Source: Betaproteobacteria bacterium (lineage in GTDB: Bacteria; Pseudomonadota; Gammaproteobacteria; Burkholderiales; Usitatibacteraceae). From it: 64,000 nucleotides of DNA. Each line of letters starts with the position of its first letter. The stretch's first letter is position 1. The position numbers were made by a program, and so were the translations under genes. Positions 59,564 to 64,000 of the stretch are shown piece by piece. Location: NCBI GenBank assembly GCA_016720855.1, contig JADKJU010000002.1, positions 62,001 to 126,000 on the forward strand, in the 5' to 3' direction. The notes below the pieces were generated by a model. The model saw only the letters and a list, made by a program, of their open reading frames with translations, made no database searches and was not told where the DNA came from.

Positions 59564-62056
59564 TCAGGCCGCGCCGAAGAATAACCGCAGCGCCTCGCCG
59601 ATGTCCTGCATCCGGTAGGGCTTGCGCAGGATCCGGTTCACGCCCGCGGCCAGCGCCCGCGTCTCGAAGCCCGCGCCGCCGAATCCGGTTGCGATCACGA
59701 TGGGGATGGCGGGGTTCGCCCGCCGCAGCTCCACGGCCAGCTGGGTGCCCGTGAGGCCGGGCATGACCTCGTCGCTGATCACCGCCTCGAAACGGCGCGG
59801 GTCGGCGCGGAATGCCTCGAGCGCGGCCCGGCTGTCGGTGTAGCCGACGGGCTCGTAGCCCAGGGTCGCGAGCATTTCCTCGAGGGCCGCGAGCACCTCG
59901 GGCTCGTCGTCCACGGCGAGGATGACCTGCCCCCGGCCCGCGATCGAGGCGGCTTCGCCGGCAGGTTCCACGCCCGCGCCGTCCACCCTGGGCAACCACA
60001 CCGTGAACGTCGTGCCGCGTCCCGGCTCGCTCGCCACATCGATGGCGCCGCCGTGCTCGCGGACGATGGAATGCACCAGCGCGAGTCCCAGTCCCGTTCC
60101 GCGCCCCGCGGCCTTGGTCGTGAAGAAGGGCTCGAAGATGCGGTCGATCACCTCCGGCGGGATGCCTTGCCCCGTGTCCTTCACCTCCAGGACGGCCCAC
60201 TCGCCGGGCGCCACTTCGGAAAGCCGCGTTCGCGCCGGGGAGGCGAGCGTGCGCCGGCCGAGCGAGATCTCGAGCACGCCGCCGCCGGGCATCGCCTGCA
60301 TGGCGTTCGAGGCGAGGTTCATGATGAGCTGGTGCAGGCGCGTGGGGTCGCCCACCACCATCGCCTCCTCCGGCGCGACCGCGAGTCGCAACTCGATGTC
60401 GGCCGAGGAGGATCCGCGCAGCAGGTCGCACACCTCGGCGGCAACGGAGCCCAGGATCACCGGCTCGTGGATCCCGCTCTCGGCGCGGCTGTAGGAAAGG
60501 ATCTGCGCCACGAGCGCCTTGGCACGGTTTCCCGCATTCACGATCGTGTCCACGTAGCGCTTGAGTTGCGGGTCTTCCTGCACACGCGCCTGGGCGAGCT
60601 CGCCGTAGCCGAGGATCGCGCCCAGGATGTTGTTGAAGTCGTGGGCGATGCCGCCCGCCAGGCGCCCGACCGCCTCCATCTTCTCGGCCTGGCGCAACTG
60701 CGCGGCGAGTGCCTGCCGTTCCGCCTCCGCGCGCACACGCTCGGAGACGTCGCTCACGAACCCGATGATGCGCCGCCGCCCCGCCTTGCGCCGCGTGGGG
60801 TCGTCGATCGCATAGCCGTTCACGCCGATCGTGATCCATTCCCCTTTGCCGCGGGTGACGCGGTACTCGGTGGCGATATGGGAAATCTCGCCGGAAAGGA
60901 GCTGCCGGCCGCTCGCGCGGGCGCGCATGCGGTCGTCGGGGTGCACGCGCCCCAGCCATTGCTCGACGGTCGAGATCCCCTCGGCCGGCAGGCCCAGCAC
61001 CGCCCGCGTATCGCCATCCCACAGGAGGCGCCCGGAAGACGGGTCGAGCTCGTAGAGGAGGTTGCCGCTGGCGCGGATGGCCGCTTCGTAGCGCCGGCGC
61101 CATGCCTCTGTCGCCTGCGCGGCCCCCTCGCGCTCGGCGAGCAGGGCCGCGGCGAAAAGCGTGGTGACCACCGCCGTCGCGAGGAAGCCCTGCAGATGCA
61201 GGAGCGACATCCACTCCGTGGTCCCGAGGGTCGCGAACGGTCCGCGCCCGTGCGCCGTATGCCAGTAGCAGATGAGGGCGAAGGTCACCAGCCCCAACGT
61301 GGCCGCGCGAAGCCCGAAGCGAAGCGCCGCCCAGATGAGGAGCGGCGAGCACAGGTACGCGAGCGGCGCGATGAACCCCGGCGCGTCGGGCCGCATGCGG
61401 AAGACGAAGTGGGTGGCGACGACGAGTCCCGCGAAGAGCACGATCACCTCGGCGGCCCGGCCGCGCAACGGGGCAGCCGCCTCGTCCCGCCGTTCCCGGA
61501 ACCAGGCGAGCACGAGGGGGGCCACCACGACCATGTTCACGAAGTTGGAGACGAAGGTCACCGTCCATTGCGCGCGGAAATCCGCCCCGACGCGCCACCA
61601 GGTGAAGGTTGCGTCCCCCAGGGAAACCACGGCCGTGAGCGGCACGAGGTTCACGAGGAACCCGGTCAGGCCGAGCAGCGTGCCGATGTGCACGCGACCG
61701 CCCGCGAGCCGAAGCAACCCCGCGGCAATGATCGCCGGTTCCGCGACATTCACCAGCGCCGGGAACGCGGATGCGGCGAGCGGCATGCCGGCCTGCAGTC
61801 CGGCAACGAGGGAACCCGCGAACGCGAGCACGAGGCACGCAATCCGTTGCGGGCGCGACGCGACGAGGAGCGCACCGAGGAGGAGCCCGTCGCCGGGCCA
61901 GATGAACGGAGGAACGTGCGCCTGGCCGGGCAGCGCGAAGGCGAATACCGAAAGCGCGTAATAGGCAAGCCCGAAGGCCGCGACGAGCGTCGCCTCGCCC
62001 CCCGGAAGAACGGGGCTTGCGCCGCCGTCCTGGATCCAGCCGGTCGTGGTCTTCAC
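59564..62056 (-). CDS. Hybrid sensor histidine kinase with MASE1 membrane domain
   Basis: An 830-residue kinase. The N-terminal 300 residues form a MASE1-type membrane sensor with about eight helices (FIWPGDGLLLGALLVASRPQRI, VVVAPLVLAWFRER). A PAS domain follows (LYELDPSSGRLLWDGDTRAVLGLPAEGIST), then HisKA with GGIAHDFNNILGAILGYGEL, HATPase (LHQLIMNLASNAMQAMPGGG, GTGLGLALVHSIVREHGG) and a C-terminal receiver with VISDEVMPG and LRKPYRM. The GTG at 62056 follows GGGGAC. It is divergent from an OmpR-type regulator 46 bp away, its likely partner. Confidence 0.87.
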   Translation of the reverse strand: MKTTTGWIQDGGASPVLPGGEATLVAAFGLAYYALSVFAFALPGQAHVPPFIWPGDGLLLGALLVASRPQRIACLVLAFAGSLVAGLQAGMPLAASAFPALVNVAEPAIIAAGLLRLAGGRVHIGTLLGLTGFLVNLVPLTAVVSLGDATFTWWRVGADFRAQWTVTFVSNFVNMVVVAPLVLAWFRERRDEAAAPLRGRAAEVIVLFAGLVVATHFVFRMRPDAPGFIAPLAYLCSPLLIWAALRFGLRAATLGLVTFALICYWHTAHGRGPFATLGTTEWMSLLHLQGFLATAVVTTLFAAALLAEREGAAQATEAWRRRYEAAIRASGNLLYELDPSSGRLLWDGDTRAVLGLPAEGISTVEQWLGRVHPDDRMRARASGRQLLSGEISHIATEYRVTRGKGEWITIGVNGYAIDDPTRRKAGRRRIIGFVSDVSERVRAEAERQALAAQLRQAEKMEAVGRLAGGIAHDFNNILGAILGYGELAQARVQEDPQLKRYVDTIVNAGNRAKALVAQILSYSRAESGIHEPVILGSVAAEVCDLLRGSSSADIELRLAVAPEEAMVVGDPTRLHQLIMNLASNAMQAMPGGGVLEISLGRRTLASPARTRLSEVAPGEWAVLEVKDTGQGIPPEVIDRIFEPFFTTKAAGRGTGLGLALVHSIVREHGGAIDVASEPGRGTTFTVWLPRVDGAGVEPAGEAASIAGRGQVILAVDDEPEVLAALEEMLATLGYEPVGYTDSRAALEAFRADPRRFEAVISDEVMPGLTGTQLAVELRRANPAIPIVIATGFGGAGFETRALAAGVNRILRKPYRMQDIGEALRLFFGAA

Positions 62057-62102
62057 GGAAAATGTCCCCTGATCGCGCGATTCTACGGGCTCCCGGCGTA
62101 AA

Positions 62103-62852
62103 ATGGCCCGAAACAACCGCGCCCGCAGGGACATCCCATTGGAAGCTCATATTCTCGTCGTCGACGACGACCCCGCCATTCGCGAGCTCGTGCGTGACTT
62201 CCTGCGCCAGCACGACCTGGAGGTTTCCACCGCCGGGAGCGGCGCGGAGATGGACAAGGTGCTCGGGGGAGGCATGGTGGATCTCGTGATCCTCGACCTC
62301 AAGCTTCCCGACGAGGACGGTCTCGCCATCGCGCGGCGCCTTCGCGAGAAGCTCGACATCCCGATCATCATCCTCACCGGCAGCCGCAAGGAGGAGCTCG
62401 ACCGCGTGATGGGGCTGGAGCTCGGTGCGGACGATTACGTCACCAAGCCCTTCAGCCAGCTCGAGCTCCTGGCCCGGATCAAGGCCGTCCTGCGCCGCAC
62501 GGAGGGCCAGCGGGCCGCCCGTCGCGTGGAAACCGTGCGTGCCTATCGTTTCGCCGGCTGGGAGCTGAACACGGGGCTGCGGCGCCTGAAGTCGCCCGAC
62601 GAGCGCCAGGTCGAGCTCACCAACAGCGAGTACGCGCTTCTCGTCGCCTTCCTTCGCGCGCCGCAGCGCGTGCTTTCACGCGACCAGCTCCTCGAATCCA
62701 GCCGCCTGCACGACGACATCTACGACCGTTCGATCGACGTGCAGATCCTGCGCCTTCGCCGGAAGATCGAGGAAAAGGCGAACGAACCGAAGCTCATCCG
62801 CACGGAGCGAGGAGCGGGTTACTTCCTCGACACCTCCGTGGAGACCGTGTGA
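62103..62852 (+). CDS. OmpR/PhoB-family response regulator
   Basis: A 249-residue regulator. The receiver domain opens HILVVDDDPAIRELV, with the phosphorylated Asp in VILDLKLPDEDG and Lys in YVTKPFSQLELLARI. The winged-helix domain reads QVELTNSEYALLVAFLRAPQRVLSRDQLLE and SIDVQILRLRRKIEEKANEPKLIRTERGAGYFL. The resemblance to TorR/OmpR types is general; target genes unknown. It precedes the HyfB-like gene by 31 bp on the same strand. Confidence 0.88.
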   Translation: MARNNRARRDIPLEAHILVVDDDPAIRELVRDFLRQHDLEVSTAGSGAEMDKVLGGGMVDLVILDLKLPDEDGLAIARRLREKLDIPIIILTGSRKEELDRVMGLELGADDYVTKPFSQLELLARIKAVLRRTEGQRAARRVETVRAYRFAGWELNTGLRRLKSPDERQVELTNSEYALLVAFLRAPQRVLSRDQLLESSRLHDDIYDRSIDVQILRLRRKIEEKANEPKLIRTERGAGYFLDTSVETV

Positions 62853-62883
62853 GCGTCTCAGCGCCGCGCCCGTAGCGATCGCC

Positions 62884-64000
62884 ATGGGGACGTTACCGAA
62901 CCTCCTCGCGATCGACGGCGTCATGATCATCGTCGCCGTCTGGTTCGCGATCGGATTCATCGGCCTGGCGGCGCTGCACAACTTCCGGTTGATCGGGCGA
63001 ATCCTGTTTCCCGCCTCCGCCGCATCGAGCCTCGCCCTCGCCGGCTTCGCCCTCATCGCCCTGCCGGGCGCGCCGCAGACCGCGGTGCTCGCGATCGGGC
63101 TGCCCGATCTGCCCTTCCACCTGCGCCTGGACGCGCTCTCGTCTTTCTTCCTGGCGCTCCTGGGCCTCGCGAGCGCCGGCATCTCGGTCTTCGCCGGGGG
63201 CTATTTCCGCCAGGGCGAAGGCACGCCGCCCGGGCTCCTGTGCCTGCACTACCACGTCTTCCTCGCAAGCATGACGATGGTGCTGCTCGCCGACGACGCC
63301 TACGCCTTCATGGTGACCTGGGAGATGATGGCGCTTTCCTCCTTCTTTCTCGTCACCACCAACCACCGCATCGCCGAGATCCGCCGCGCGGGCTTCCTGT
63401 ACCTGCTCGTCGCGCACATCGGCGCCATCGCGATCCTGCTGTGCTTCGGCGTACTGCAGGCCAACACCGGCGACTACACGTTCGCCAACATGAGGGCGCA
63501 GCACCTGTCGCCGTTCTGGGCCTCGTGCGCGTTCCTCCTGGCGCTCTTCGGCTTCGGCGCCAAGGCGGGGATCCTGCCGCTGCACGTCTGGCTTCCCGAG
63601 GCGCACCCGGCTGCCCCTTCGCCGGTGTCCGCCCTCATGAGCGGCGTGATGCTCAAGACCGCCATCTACGGAATGGTGCGCGTGAATTTCGACCTCATCG
63701 GCTCGCCGATCTGGTGGTGGGGCGTCGTCGCGCTCAGCGTGGGGCTCGCCACCGCGCTCTTCGGCGTCGTGTTCGCCGCCGCCCAGGTGGACATGAAGCG
63801 CCTCCTCGCGTACTCCTCCATCGAGAATATCGGCCTCATCGTCGTGGCGCTCGGGCTCGCGATGATTTTCACCGCCTACCGCATGCACTCGCTCGCGGCG
63901 CTGGCCCTCGTGGCCTGCCTCTACCACTGCGTGAACCACGCCCTCTTCAAGAGCCTGCTCTTCCTGGGCACCGGCTCGGTGCTGCACGCCACCCAGGAGC
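62884..64000 (+). CDS. hyfB: HyfB-like proton-translocating hydrogenase-4/NuoL-type subunit, 3' truncated by window edge
   Basis: The first 372 residues are visible and the frame is open at the window end. The sequence is a multi-spanning Proton_antipo_M protein: YAFMVTWEMMALSSFFLVTTNH, AGFLYLLVAHIGAIAIL, FGFGAKAGILPLHVWLPEAHPAAPSPVSALMSGVMLKTAIYG and VDMKRLLAYSSIENIGLIVVALG. WEMMALSSFF and the EAHPAAPSPVSALMSGVM run fit HyfB/HycC more than NuoL. It probably opens a hydrogenase-4-like or Mrp-like membrane complex operon beyond the window. Confidence 0.85.
   Translation, partial: MGTLPNLLAIDGVMIIVAVWFAIGFIGLAALHNFRLIGRILFPASAASSLALAGFALIALPGAPQTAVLAIGLPDLPFHLRLDALSSFFLALLGLASAGISVFAGGYFRQGEGTPPGLLCLHYHVFLASMTMVLLADDAYAFMVTWEMMALSSFFLVTTNHRIAEIRRAGFLYLLVAHIGAIAILLCFGVLQANTGDYTFANMRAQHLSPFWASCAFLLALFGFGAKAGILPLHVWLPEAHPAAPSPVSALMSGVMLKTAIYGMVRVNFDLIGSPIWWWGVVALSVGLATALFGVVFAAAQVDMKRLLAYSSIENIGLIVVALGLAMIFTAYRMHSLAALALVACLYHCVNHALFKSLLFLGTGSVLHATQE

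Overview
The window is chromosomal DNA from a high-GC betaproteobacterium. The call rests on gene order and content: leuS-lptE-holA-proA-nadD-rsfS-rlmH-maf-rng in one run, dusB-fis-purH-purD-hemF in another, polA next to a DUF2782 gene and a ThrB-type homoserine kinase, divergent yggS/pilT-pilU, and IPTL-CTERM sorting signals. No rRNA, tRNA, CRISPR array or prophage was recognised. The genus is not determined; the order is an inference from family-level recognition.

Layout. 1-1700: the 3' end of a response regulator, an EcsC-family gene and a DUF1330 gene. 1700-8510 (minus strand): dusB-fis-purH-purD-hemF, then rhlE with a long leader. 8617-22290: a transport region. It holds a 5-oxoprolinase/hydantoinase gene divergent from a first TRAP operon, a DctS/DctR-like two-component pair, a second TRAP operon (dctPQM) and an orphan branched-chain-type binding protein. 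22356-30631: small genes, tsaC, polA, a LOG-family gene, a DUF2782 gene, thrB and a membrane protein. 30618-33998: uvrD interrupted by an in-frame intein of 359 residues. 34106-41113: two large repeat-rich surface proteins with IPTL-CTERM tails and a FecR-SPOR protein, the latter behind a terminator hairpin that sits right before its ribosome binding site. 41332-50751: the leuS to rng housekeeping run, broken by a 50-bp perfect inverted repeat. 50751-51660: a dispersed palindrome split by a decayed IS4-family element. 51660-57229 (minus): a dynamin-like GTPase, two small membrane proteins, and yggS-proC-yggT. 57317-62852: pilT, pilU, a MASE1 hybrid histidine kinase and a divergent OmpR-type regulator. 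62884 to the end: the 5' part of a HyfB-like proton-pumping subunit.

How the parts work together. The 5-oxoprolinase and first TRAP transporter share a divergent control region with a perfect 17-bp palindrome that carries a TTGACA hexamer on each strand, which suggests co-regulated uptake and hydrolysis of pyroglutamate or a related cyclic amide. The DctS/DctR pair sits divergently against the second TRAP operon and probably controls it. A palindromic repeat built on GGGGACAGACCCC recurs at 3' gene ends, mostly between convergent genes, and likely serves as a bidirectional terminator. One copy was the target of the IS4-family insertion.
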